A stretch of 64,000 nucleotides of DNA, from assembly GCF_006442965.1 (NCBI RefSeq), contig NZ_VFWX01000011.1, positions 124,001 through 188,000 on the forward strand, read 5' to 3'. The notes below the pieces were generated by a model, which saw nothing but the letters and a program-made list of their open reading frames with translations, did not search any database and was not told the origin of the DNA. This document shows, one piece after another, positions 33,421-41,347 of this stretch. Position 1 is the first letter of the stretch. Every line of letters begins with the position of its first letter. Origin of the DNA: Mesorhizobium sp. CU3 (lineage in GTDB: Bacteria > Pseudomonadota > Alphaproteobacteria > Rhizobiales > Rhizobiaceae). Both the position numbers and the translations under genes were made by a program.

Positions 33421-34532
33421 TACTGGTTACCTCCCGTCGTGGTGCCCAGCGGGGCCGGCGCCGGCGACGCCTTCGGCTGCAATGCCGGCAGCGGCAGGTA
33501 GGGCAGCACGCCCTGACCGTTGCCCTGCTCGACGACGACCTTGTTGGAGTCTTTCAGAATCTTCTCCATGGTTTCGAGATAGAGCCGCTTGCGCGTCACG
33601 TCGGGAGCCTTGGCATATTCGTTGTAGACGGAGATGAAGCGCTTCGCCTCGCCTTCCGCCTCCTGCATGACGCGGTTCTTGTAGGCGGTCGCGTCTTCGC
33701 GGATCTGCGCCGCCTCGCCTCGCGCCTGGCCGAGCTTTTGGTTGGAATACTGGTTGGCCTGCGCGACGAATTTGTCCTGATCCTGCTCGGCGCGTTGCAC
33801 CTCGTCGAAGGCATCGGCCACCTCGCGCGGCGGCGCGGCGTCTTCGATCGAGACTGCATTGACCTGCAGGCCAGTCTTATAGCGATCGAGCGTATCCTGG
33901 ATGATCTCGCGCACGGAGGTTGCGATACCTTGGCGATCGTCGCGGAAGATGTCGAAGGCCGGGCGCCGGCCAACGACTTCGCGCATCGCGCTCTCGGCGA
34001 CCTGCGCCAGCATGCCGTCGGGATCGGAAACGTCGAAAAGATAGGCCTTGGGATCGGAAACCTGGTAGGCCACCGAGAACTGCACGTTGACGATGTTCTG
34101 GTCGCCGGAAAGCATCAGCCCGGAGCCGCTGCTCGCGCCGCCGCCGACGCTGACCAACTGTTCGGAGATCTTGACCGTCTCGACCGTTTCGACCGGCCAC
34201 CAATGGAAATGCAGGCCGGGCTCCGAAAGCTCGGCCTTCGGCTTACCGAAGCGCAACTCGACCGCGACTTCATCAGGCTGCACGGTGTAGATCGCCTTGA
34301 ACGCCCACAGCACGATCAGCACCAGCGCGATCAGCCCCAGCACCGCGGGGCTGGCGCCGCCGCCGCCCGGAAGCGCGCGCCGCAGCCGATCCTGGCCGCG
34401 ACGGATGATGTCTTCGAGATCGGGAGGTGAGCCTTGCGGGCCGCTCGGCCCTTTCGGTCCCTGCCCCCAGGGCCCCTGATTGCCGCCGCCGCCCCATGGG
34501 CCGCCGCCACCGCTCTTGTCGTTCCAGGGCAT
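33420..34532 (-). CDS. hflK: FtsH protease regulator HflK
   Basis: Partner of HflC, 370 residues. The first 40 residues are Gly/Pro-rich (PWNDKSGGGGPWGGGG), then one membrane segment (AVLGLIALVLIVLWAFKAIYTV), the SPFH domain (VQPDEVAVELRFGKP) and a helical domain with QANQYSNQKLGQARGEAAQIREDA. First gene of the hflK-hflC-DUF2065 operon; the protease gene follows. The 239 bases upstream hold the two palindromes at 34580-34678. Confidence 0.95.
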   Translation of the reverse strand: MPWNDKSGGGGPWGGGGNQGPWGQGPKGPSGPQGSPPDLEDIIRRGQDRLRRALPGGGGASPAVLGLIALVLIVLWAFKAIYTVQPDEVAVELRFGKPKAELSEPGLHFHWWPVETVETVKISEQLVSVGGGASSGSGLMLSGDQNIVNVQFSVAYQVSDPKAYLFDVSDPDGMLAQVAESAMREVVGRRPAFDIFRDDRQGIATSVREIIQDTLDRYKTGLQVNAVSIEDAAPPREVADAFDEVQRAEQDQDKFVAQANQYSNQKLGQARGEAAQIREDATAYKNRVMQEAEGEAKRFISVYNEYAKAPDVTRKRLYLETMEKILKDSNKVVVEQGNGQGVLPYLPLPALQPKASPAPAPLGTTTGGNQ

Positions 34533-34579
34533 GAATGTCCTTTCGCTTCGGTTCCCTCAGGCCTTACGGCGCAATCCTA

Positions 34580-34678
34580 GCGCATGACCCCGAACCGGAA
34601 GTTCGGAAAGGATCATGCGCCAAATCAAAGTTTTACAGCGTCCTTTTTGCGCGTCCGGCTGGACGCGCGGCGCTGTAA
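34580..34678. repeat. Two adjacent palindromes between folA and hflK
   Basis: First: GCGCATGA (34580-34587)/TCATGCGC (34613-34620) enclosing CCGAAC/GTTCGG. Second: TTACAGCG (34633-34640)/CGCTGTAA (34671-34678) enclosing GCGCGTCC-GGCT-GGACGCGC. All four arm pairs are exact. They resemble dispersed intergenic repeats of Rhizobiales. They occupy most of the 239-base space; otherwise I see no gene there. Confidence 0.75.
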
Positions 34679-34771
34679 CGTCGTTCATCTATAGGGACGC
34701 CGTGGCACGCTTTCAACGCGATGTGCCACCGCAACCGTCCGATTTGGCTTGGCAGCGACCGTTTGTCGTCG

Positions 34772-35290
34772 TCAATCAGCGTCGCGACGGCGTTCGTAGA
34801 CGATGTATCGCGTCGCGTGGCTGTCTTTCTCGCCGGCCGGAAAATCGTCCGAGCGCACCACCTGCCAGACCTTTGGATCGATCGGCGGGAAATGCGCATC
34901 GCCATCGACTTTGGCCAGAACATGCGTGACATGCAGCCGGTCGGCGCTTGGCAAAGCCTGCGCATAGATTTCGCCGCCGCCGACGATGCAAATCTCTTCG
35001 GCACCTGCCATGCAGCGGCCGCGCACCTTGGCCAGCGCTATCGCATCGTTCAGCGAATGAGCGACCTCGATGCCTTCGGTGCGCCAGGCCTTGTCGCGCG
35101 TCACCACGATGTTAAGCCTGCCGGGCAGCGGCCGGCCGATGCCTTCATAGGTCTTGCGCCCCATGATGATCGGCTTGCCCATCGTGTCGGCCTTGAAGCG
35201 CTTGAGGTCGCTGGAAAGCCGCCACGGCAGGCCGCCCTCGCGCCCGATCACGCCGTTTTCGGCGATGGCGACATAGATCGCGATGTCCAT
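34772..35290 (-). CDS. folA: Dihydrofolate reductase
   Basis: NADPH-dependent reduction of dihydrofolate, 172 residues. Motifs: YVAIAENGVIGREGGLPWRLSSDLKRFK (substrate loop, with the acidic Asp in SSDLKRFK), PIIMGRKTYEGIGRPLPGR (NADPH), and ICIVGGGEIYAQALP. The ATG shares one base with the stop of the upstream DUF4424 gene (TGATG). thyA, which produces dihydrofolate, is 6 kb away on the same strand rather than adjacent. Confidence 0.95.
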   Translation of the reverse strand: MDIAIYVAIAENGVIGREGGLPWRLSSDLKRFKADTMGKPIIMGRKTYEGIGRPLPGRLNIVVTRDKAWRTEGIEVAHSLNDAIALAKVRGRCMAGAEEICIVGGGEIYAQALPSADRLHVTHVLAKVDGDAHFPPIDPKVWQVVRSDDFPAGEKDSHATRYIVYERRRDAD

Positions 35291-36309
35291 CAGCCGCCGT
35301 TCCCGCCATTGTCCGACGGCTCGAGCAACAGGATGTCGATGTCATGCTCGGGATAGAAATCCTTGGCGGTCATCTCGAATGTGGTGGGCCCGATTTTTTT
35401 GACATTGTCGCCGCAGAACGAGATCAGGGCTTTCGCATTGCCCTTGTCGACGGTCAGCTTGAAGTTGCCGATCGTGCCTGCCGCCCAGTTGCCGCCGGTG
35501 GTCAGGATATAGGCGATGCGGCTCTCATAGTATCTCGGATATCCGTCGGCATTGTCCTTGGCCGCCTTGCGCACCGCGTTCTCGAACGCGTCGTCCATGC
35601 AATAGCGGGTCTTGTAGGTGCTGTATTGCGGATCCTGGAACTTGCCTTCCGAGAAGAAGCTGACCGAGGAGGTGCCGCCGACGCTCGGTTTGTAGCGGTG
35701 CGAGACCTGCACGTCCTTGTTGGCCGGGAAGGTCGAACGCCACCAATAGGTCGAGCGCAGTTGCCAGAACGGCGTGTAGGCCGGCGCGGCGCCCTGGCTG
35801 GTATCCGACTCCGGATCTTCGATGACGATGCCGCGGCTCTCCCAATCGGTGAGGACCGCCTTCGGCAGCTTCGCCAGCGCCGCCTTGGCGGCGTCGCCGA
35901 ACGGGTTGAACGGCACGTTCTGCGCCTTCAGGTCGGCGCTGACGTCGATGCCCAGCGCAAACACCTTCTGCTCGAGCTGCGGCTTTGCCGCGACGCCGTC
36001 GATCGTCAGCTCGAAACCGAGAAAATTGTCGCTCTGGTTCTCGGGGATCGCCGGCATTTCCTCCGGATCGCCCGAAATGTCGGGCAATGGGAAAGCGACG
36101 ATCGCGTCGACATCCTTGTCGGTGTTGTTGTGGAAGACGTAGTCGACAGTGACCTTTTCCGGCGAGATGAAGAGGTCCTCGCTCTGCATCGCCACCGCGT
36201 CGCTGCGCGACAGGATCAGGCCGCCTGTGCCGAGCTCGGCGGTGGAATCATTGGCAAAAGCCGGCGCGGCCAGCATGGCGAGCGCTGCGGTCAGGACAGT
36301 GCGAAACAT
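35290..36309 (-). CDS. DUF4424 family exported protein
   Basis: A 339-residue secreted protein with a clean signal peptide (FRTVLTAALAMLAAPAFA, cut before NDST). It matches the DUF4424 family common in rhizobia; conserved parts include GLILSRSDAVAMQSEDLFISPEKVTVDYVFHN and PFWQLRSTYWWRSTFPANKDVQVSHRYKPSVGG. A single-cysteine pair (RYCMDD, SFCGDN) may form a disulfide. Function unknown. AGGGGGATCC precedes the ATG. Possibly cotranscribed with folA because of the one-base overlap. Confidence 0.85.
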   Translation of the reverse strand: MFRTVLTAALAMLAAPAFANDSTAELGTGGLILSRSDAVAMQSEDLFISPEKVTVDYVFHNNTDKDVDAIVAFPLPDISGDPEEMPAIPENQSDNFLGFELTIDGVAAKPQLEQKVFALGIDVSADLKAQNVPFNPFGDAAKAALAKLPKAVLTDWESRGIVIEDPESDTSQGAAPAYTPFWQLRSTYWWRSTFPANKDVQVSHRYKPSVGGTSSVSFFSEGKFQDPQYSTYKTRYCMDDAFENAVRKAAKDNADGYPRYYESRIAYILTTGGNWAAGTIGNFKLTVDKGNAKALISFCGDNVKKIGPTTFEMTAKDFYPEHDIDILLLEPSDNGGNGG

Positions 36310-36448
36310 GGATCCCCCTCTCGACGGCGTACCGGTATGAACCGGACGCCGTCTTCATCTACCCGTTTCAATGTAGCGTTTCAAAGCCCTTCGCAACCGG
36401 ATAGCGGGACTTCTGGACAGCGCGCCGCCGATCGGGCAGGAGATCGCC

Positions 36449-37222
36449 ATGCGCAAGCTTCTCGTCATCGGCATCGGCGCCGGCAATCCCGAACACATGA
36501 CTGTCCAGGCCATCAACGGCCTGAACCGCGCCGACGTGCTGTTCATCCCCGATAAGGGCGCCAAAAAGAACGATCTCGCCGAATTGCGGCGTCAGATCTG
36601 CGACCGCTTCGTCACCAACCCGAAATCGCGCCGGGTCGAGTTCGACGTGCCGGTGCGGGCGGAGCCGACATCGTCCTACCGCTCGACAGTCGACGACTGG
36701 CACGAGGCGATCGCGGAGATCTATGAAAGCCTGATCCGCGACGAGCTTGCCGAACACGGCTGCGGCGCGTTCCTGATCTGGGGCGATCCGTCGCTCTACG
36801 ACAGCGCGCTGCGCATCCTCGAACGCGTGCGGCAAAGGGACAACGTCCAATTCGAACTCGAAGTAATCCCCGGCATTACCGCCGTCCAGGCGCTTGCGGC
36901 GGCCCATGCGACCGCGCTCAATCGCATCGGCGATTCGATCCTCGTCACCACCGGCCGGCGCCTGACCGAGGAAGGCCTGCCCGAGAATGCCGGCTCGACC
37001 GTAGTCATGCTTGACGGCAAATGCGCCTTCAACACGCTGGCCGACAAGGACGTGCTTATACAATGGGGCGCGTATCTCGGCACGCCGGACGAAATCGTCA
37101 TCTCCGGCCGGGTCAGCGAGGTAGGCGCCGAGATTGAGAAAGTCCGCGAGGAAGCCCGGCACAAGAAGGGCTGGATCATGGACACGTATTTGCTACGCAA
37201 GCCGGGCGAGCCTGAGGAATAG
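36449..37222 (+). CDS. cobF: Precorrin-6A synthase (deacetylating)
   Basis: SAM-dependent methyltransferase of aerobic cobalamin synthesis that methylates C1 and removes the acetyl group of precorrin-5. The 257-residue protein has the tetrapyrrole methylase fold: LLVIGIGAGNPEHMTVQAING, GAFLIWGDPSLYDSALRILERV and VIPGITAVQALAAAHATALNRIG. It is separate from the other cob genes, none of which is in the window, and I see no cobalamin riboswitch in the 139 bases before it. AGGAG precedes the ATG. Confidence 0.92.
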   Translation: MRKLLVIGIGAGNPEHMTVQAINGLNRADVLFIPDKGAKKNDLAELRRQICDRFVTNPKSRRVEFDVPVRAEPTSSYRSTVDDWHEAIAEIYESLIRDELAEHGCGAFLIWGDPSLYDSALRILERVRQRDNVQFELEVIPGITAVQALAAAHATALNRIGDSILVTTGRRLTEEGLPENAGSTVVMLDGKCAFNTLADKDVLIQWGAYLGTPDEIVISGRVSEVGAEIEKVREEARHKKGWIMDTYLLRKPGEPEE

Positions 37223-37227
37223 GCACC

Positions 37228-37569
37228 TCACCCCGCATCAATCTCCGCCTGCAAAGCCTGCATATGCACGGCCGCGGCCGAAGCGGCAGCCCGCTCGATC
37301 GCCCTGAAGCGGCTGACCACCGCCAGACCGACCGACGTCAGTTGCGCGCCGCCGCCCTTGCGGCCGCCCGTCTGCGCCGAAACCAGCGGCTTGCCGAACA
37401 CCCGGTTCATGTCCTCGACCAGGTCCCAGGCGTGCTTGTAGGACATCTCCATGCCGCGCGCCGCGGCCGAGATCGAGCCGAAGGCGGCGATCTGCTCCAG
37501 AAGCTCGATCTTGCCCGGACCGATCCGGCCGTCGGGGTCGAGATTTATCCGCAGGCTGAGCGACGGCAT
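37228..37569 (-). CDS. modE: ModE-type molybdate-responsive regulator, DNA-binding domain only
   Basis: A 113-residue protein made only of the N-terminal winged-helix domain of ModE (GPGKIELLEQIAAFGSISAAARGMEMSYKHAWDLVEDMNRVFGKPLV, then GGRKGGGAQLTSVG). The C-terminal molybdate-binding TOBE domains of E. coli ModE are absent. A free-standing molbindin lies 3 kb away at the divergent side of modABC and could supply molybdate sensing, but this is a guess. GAGGAG precedes the ATG. It lies 87 bases downstream of modC. Confidence 0.85.
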   Translation of the reverse strand: MPSLSLRINLDPDGRIGPGKIELLEQIAAFGSISAAARGMEMSYKHAWDLVEDMNRVFGKPLVSAQTGGRKGGGAQLTSVGLAVVSRFRAIERAAASAAAVHMQALQAEIDAG

Positions 37570-37656
37570 TTCATCTCCTCGGATTTACAGCGCGATAGTA
37601 ACCCCTGCCGGGAAAGAGCGCTATTCCAAATGCACATAGCGATATAACGGCATTCC

Positions 37657-38769
37657 TCAAACGCCTACCTCCGCCGGCAGGCCGGCGCCGGTGTTGGCCC
37701 GGTCGAAGCTCACCGTCTTGATGACCGCGAACACCTTGCTCCCCAGCTTCAGCTGGAGTCCCTGCCGCGACTGTTCGGTGATCCGCGCAATGACAACCGC
37801 GCCGTCGCAGTCGATGCCGATCTCGACCTCCGGCCCCTCGCCCGGCTTCATGCTGACGATCGTGCCCGGCAGGATGTTGAGCGCGCTGAGGCCGGTGGGC
37901 TTCTCGGTGGCGACCATCACGTCGCGGGCGCGGATGCGCAGCCGGATTGGCGCCCCGACCGCCCTTGCCAGCTTCGACACGCGGATCTCGCCGGCCCGCG
38001 CGCCAAGCACTGTCATGCCAAACGCCTCGTCATGGCGCAGAACCTTGGCGTCGAGCACCGCGCCGCCCTCACCCCGCTCCTCCGCCGGCAACAGGTCGAG
38101 CCGCTGCATGATCGCCTCGGTCGGGCCGGCTGCCACGACCTTGCCTTGCGCCAGCACCACGACGTCGCTCGCCAGCCGCGCCACTTCGGCGACGGAATGG
38201 CTGACATAGACGATCGGAAGCTTGGTCTCGTCGCGCAGCCGCTCGATATAGGGTAGGATCTCGGCCTTGCGGGCTTCGTCCAGCGAAGCCAGCGGCTCGT
38301 CCATCAAGAGCAATTTCGGGCTGGCGAGCAGCGCGCGGCCGATCGCCACGCGCTGCTTTTCGCCACCCGACAGCTTCGCCGGCCGCCGGTTGAGCAATTG
38401 CCCGATGCCGAGCAGGTCGACCACGGCGTCGATATTGGCGTAACGCTCGGCCGGCGGCGTGAACCAGAGGCCGTAGCGCAGATTGGCGGCGACACTCATA
38501 TGCGGGAACAGCCGCGCATCCTGGAACACCATGCCGATCCGCCGCTTATGCACCGGCACGAAGATACCGGCTTGCGTGTCGACCAGCACCCGCCCGTCGA
38601 CCGTGATGCGGCCCTTGTCGGGCCGGATCAAGCCGGCGATCAGGTTGATCAGCGTCGACTTGCCCGAACCCGAAGGCCCGAACAGCGCAGTCAGCCGGCC
38701 GGCGCTGTCGAATTTGGCTTCGAGGACGAAATCTCCCAGACGATGGCTTATATCGACCGCGAGCGTCAT
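37657..38769 (-). CDS. modC: Molybdate ABC transporter ATP-binding protein
   Basis: ATPase of the molybdate importer, 370 residues. Walker A GPSGSGKSTLINLIAGL near residue 31, signature LSGGEKQRVAIGRALL, Walker B LLLMDEPLASLD and the H-loop VSHSVAEVARLA, then a C-terminal TOBE/Mop-type regulatory domain (LNILPGTIVSMKPGEGPEVEIGIDC). Its ATG overlaps the modB stop by 4 bases (ATGA). Confidence 0.95.
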   Translation of the reverse strand: MTLAVDISHRLGDFVLEAKFDSAGRLTALFGPSGSGKSTLINLIAGLIRPDKGRITVDGRVLVDTQAGIFVPVHKRRIGMVFQDARLFPHMSVAANLRYGLWFTPPAERYANIDAVVDLLGIGQLLNRRPAKLSGGEKQRVAIGRALLASPKLLLMDEPLASLDEARKAEILPYIERLRDETKLPIVYVSHSVAEVARLASDVVVLAQGKVVAAGPTEAIMQRLDLLPAEERGEGGAVLDAKVLRHDEAFGMTVLGARAGEIRVSKLARAVGAPIRLRIRARDVMVATEKPTGLSALNILPGTIVSMKPGEGPEVEIGIDCDGAVVIARITEQSRQGLQLKLGSKVFAVIKTVSFDRANTGAGLPAEVGV

Positions 38770-39470
38770 TCGATATCCATCCGCCTGCCGACGCGCCGCG
38801 CCAGCACTTCAGAAGCAACGAGTGCCGCCATCGAGATGATGATGGAGATCAGCGTGAGCCTCAGAGCGCCCTCGTCGCCACCGGGCACCTGGGTGAAGGT
38901 GTAGATCGCCGACGGCAGCGTCTGCGTCTCGTTGGGGATGTTGGAGACGAAGGTGATGGTGGCGCCGAACTCGCCCATCGCCTTGGCGAAGGCAAGGATC
39001 GCGCCGGCAATCAGCCCGGGCAGGATCAGGGGCAGCGTGACGGTGGCAAACACCCAGAGCCGATTGGCGCCGAGCGTGCCGGCGGCCGCCTCCAGCTTGC
39101 GGTCGACCGCCTCGATCGACAGCCGGATGGCTCGTACCATCAGCGGAAAGCCCATGACGCCGCAGGCGAGAGCCGCGCCCGTCCAGCGGAACGAAAAGAC
39201 GATGCCGAAATGCTCGGCGAGAAAGGCACCGGCCGGTCCGCGCCTGCCGAAGGTCAGCAGGAGCAGATAGCCGGTGACGACGGGAGGCAGGATCAACGGC
39301 AGGTGCACCACGCCGTTAAGCAGTGTCTTGCCCCAGAAGCGCCCTCGCGCGAGCAGGAGCGCGATCAGGATGCCGGGTGGCAGGCTGAAAACCATCGCCA
39401 CCAATGCCACCTTGATGGACAGCCGGACCGCATTCCATTCGTCGGGAGTGAGGTCCAGCAGCCAATCCAT
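38766..39470 (-). CDS. modB: Molybdate ABC transporter permease
   Basis: Inner-membrane channel subunit, 234 residues with about five membrane segments. The coupling-helix motif is EAAGTLGANRLWVFATVTLPLILPGL (EAA loop) and the C-terminus has the typical FAKAMGEFGATITFVSNIP of ModB/CysT-type permeases. It follows modA by 24 bases and overlaps modC. Confidence 0.95.
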   Translation of the reverse strand: MDWLLDLTPDEWNAVRLSIKVALVAMVFSLPPGILIALLLARGRFWGKTLLNGVVHLPLILPPVVTGYLLLLTFGRRGPAGAFLAEHFGIVFSFRWTGAALACGVMGFPLMVRAIRLSIEAVDRKLEAAAGTLGANRLWVFATVTLPLILPGLIAGAILAFAKAMGEFGATITFVSNIPNETQTLPSAIYTFTQVPGGDEGALRLTLISIIISMAALVASEVLARRVGRRMDIE

Positions 39471-39494
39471 AATGCGATTGTCTAAGCTTCTTGC

Positions 39495-40286
39495 TTATTT
39501 CTTCTTAAGGACGGTGAAGCCCTGTTCCTTGAAGATCTTCGCGGCGGCCGGCGATTCCACGCATTTCAGGAAGGCAGGCGCATCTTTGTCCTTGGAATCC
39601 GCGGTCTGCGCGATCGGGTAGATGATCGGCGGATGCGAATCCTCCGGGAAGGTGCCGACGACCTTGACCGTCTTGTCGGCCTTGGCGTCCGTCGCATAGA
39701 CGATGCCGAGCGGCGCTTCGCCGGTCGAAACCAGCTTCAGCGCGGCTCGCACATTCTCGGCCTGCGCGACCTTGCCTTCGACCGACGACCAGACGCCGAG
39801 GGCGTCCAGGGAGGCCTTGCCGTATTTGCCGGCCGGCACCGCCTTGACATCGGCCATGGCGAGCTTGCCGTCGCCGACGAGCTTGGCGAGATCGAAGCCC
39901 TTCTCGATCTTGACCTTGGCCTTCGAGTCCTTCGGCGCCACCAGCACGATCTGGTTGCCGAGCAGCTGCACTTCGGTCTCCGGCTTGGTCAGCTTCTTGT
40001 CGGAAAGGTACTTCATCCAATCGAGGTCGGCCGAAACGAAGACATCGGCCGGCGCGCCGCCCTCGATCTGCTTGGCCAGCGCCGAGCTTGCCGCATAGGA
40101 GATGGTGGCGGCTTCGCCGACCTTCTTCTCGCAGGCCTTGTTGACCGCATCGAGCGCGTCCTTGAGGCTCGCGGCCGCGAACACAGTCACCTTGCTGTCG
40201 TCGGCATGCGCCGGCACGGCAGCCATCAGCATCGCGGTCAAACCGCCCATGGCGATTGCCTTCAACCCAAAACCCTTGCCCGTCAT
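39495..40286 (-). CDS. modA: Molybdate-binding periplasmic protein
   Basis: Substrate-binding protein of the importer, 263 residues. Signal peptide ALKAIAMGGLTAMLMAAVPAHA-like segment (cut after AHA), then VTVFAAASLKDALDAVNKACE, the oxyanion-binding start of ModA, SYAASSALAKQIEGGAPADVFVSADLDWM and GIVYATDAK. The frame is open to 40820, but the ATG at 40286 with GGGAGAG upstream is clear. First gene of modABC. Confidence 0.94.
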   Translation of the reverse strand: MTGKGFGLKAIAMGGLTAMLMAAVPAHADDSKVTVFAAASLKDALDAVNKACEKKVGEAATISYAASSALAKQIEGGAPADVFVSADLDWMKYLSDKKLTKPETEVQLLGNQIVLVAPKDSKAKVKIEKGFDLAKLVGDGKLAMADVKAVPAGKYGKASLDALGVWSSVEGKVAQAENVRAALKLVSTGEAPLGIVYATDAKADKTVKVVGTFPEDSHPPIIYPIAQTADSKDKDAPAFLKCVESPAAAKIFKEQGFTVLKKK

Positions 40287-40337
40287 GAAACACTCTCCCT
40301 GGTTTCTCAAAAATTCGTACGGCCCAAAGCCTTGGTC

Positions 40338-40361
40338 CGATATATCCGCATGAACATAACA
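40338..40361. promoter_or_regulatory. Candidate ModE operator
   Basis: CGATATAT, eight bases, ACATAACA: an imperfect inverted pair of the CGnTATAT type known for ModE sites, 52 bases upstream of modA and 118 upstream of the divergent molbindin gene. The right half-site is weak. Confidence 0.3.
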
Positions 40362-40478
40362 AGGGAAGGCCCGCCGCCGCTTGAAACGCTTGTCGAGATC
40401 GCCCCTCCTCGTGCGGCGTGGCATCAGGCGATTGTTCTGATAAGAGGATGCCCCAAACAACCGGAAAGGAAAGCATCC

Positions 40479-40688
40479 ATGAAGATCAGCGCCCGCAACA
40501 TCCTCAAGGGTAAGGTCACCGAAATCGTCAAGGGAGCCACCACCTCGCATGTGCGGATCGACATCGGCGGCGGCGTCATCGTCACCGCATCGATCACCAA
40601 CGAGGCGGTTGCCGACCTGGCGCTCGAAAAGGGCAAGCAGGCCTATGCGGTGATCAAGGCCTCCGACGTTATGGTCGGCATCGACTGA
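40479..40688 (+). CDS. mop: Molbindin (Mop), single TOBE domain
   Basis: A 69-residue molybdate-binding protein: MKISARNILKGKVTEIVKGATTSHVRIDIGGGVIVTASITNEAVADLALEKG-type TOBE domain, which forms hexamers storing molybdate or tungstate in the cytoplasm. GGAAAGGAAAG precedes the ATG. Divergent from modABC and 13 bases upstream of the trmO-like gene. Confidence 0.9.
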   Translation: MKISARNILKGKVTEIVKGATTSHVRIDIGGGVIVTASITNEAVADLALEKGKQAYAVIKASDVMVGID

Positions 40689-40701
40689 ACCGGCATCCGG
40701 C

Positions 40702-41193
40702 ATGGTCCGCGAGAACGAGATCAGGCCGGGCGAAGTCGCCGTGGCTCCACCGCAGGCGACCGATGCCGGCCTGGTCTTCGTCGGCTTGATCCGCACGCCA
40801 TGGACCTCGCGACTGGTCACGCCGCGCCAAGGCCGGGCCGACGGCCCGGTCTGCCGCCTCGAAATCTTTCAGCCATGGCGGCAGGCGCTCAGCGGCGTCG
40901 ACCAATTCGAGCGCCTGGAAGTGCTCTACTGGCTGCATTTGTCGCGTCGCGACCTGGTGATGCAGAGCCCGGCCAATGACGGCACGGCGCGAGGCACCTT
41001 TGCGCTCCGCTCGCCGGTGCGGCCGAACCCGATCGGCACCTCGATCGCGACCTTCGTCGGCATCGAGGACGGCACGCTGCTTGTGCGCGGGCTCGACTGC
41101 GTCGACGGCACGCCGCTGCTCGACATCAAGCCCGACCGCACCCTGTTCAAGCCGATCGCGCCGCCGCAGGCGGGTGATTTCGAGACGGGTTAG
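40702..41193 (+). CDS. trmO: TsaA/TrmO-like tRNA methyltransferase
   Basis: A 163-residue UPF0066 beta-barrel methyltransferase. Conserved blocks FVGLIRTPWTSR, LEIFQPWRQALSGVDQFERLEVLYWLH, and RGTFALRSPVRPNPIGTSI (the SAM site). E. coli TrmO methylates N6-threonylcarbamoyl-A37 of tRNA-Thr. In many genomes the family sits with molybdenum genes, as here, 13 bases after mop, so a metal-related role is also possible. The gene ends just before the hairpin repeat. Confidence 0.85.
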   Translation: MVRENEIRPGEVAVAPPQATDAGLVFVGLIRTPWTSRLVTPRQGRADGPVCRLEIFQPWRQALSGVDQFERLEVLYWLHLSRRDLVMQSPANDGTARGTFALRSPVRPNPIGTSIATFVGIEDGTLLVRGLDCVDGTPLLDIKPDRTLFKPIAPPQAGDFETG

Positions 41194-41203
41194 CTACGCG
41201 GCC

Positions 41204-41347
41204 TAGGTTTGTCGAGATTCAGGTCAGGCCGAGCCGAGAATGGTGGCGTTCGAGAACCGGAGCGGAGCGTACTTACAGTACGTGAGCACCGGAAGCGCAG
41301 AACGTCGCCGTTCGCAGGCCGGGCTCACCTGAATATCGACAAACCTA
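41204..41347. repeat. Long-hairpin intergenic element, copy B
   Basis: TAGGTTTGTCGAGATTCAGG at the left and CCTGAATATCGACAAACCTA at the right are complementary; inner AAT/GTT-rich stems and the central CGTACT/AGTACG pair too. Core segments match copies A and C. It fills the space between trmO and thyA and covers the TAG stop of thyA (41345-41347). Confidence 0.85.

Noticed and set aside
36310..36448. Cobalamin riboswitch before cobF
   Set aside because: The 139-base space lacks the conserved B12-box and is shared with the divergent DUF4424 promoter.
37629..37650. Half-site GCGATATAACGG upstream of the short ModE gene
   Set aside because: Only one half resembles a ModE site and there is no partner at proper spacing.
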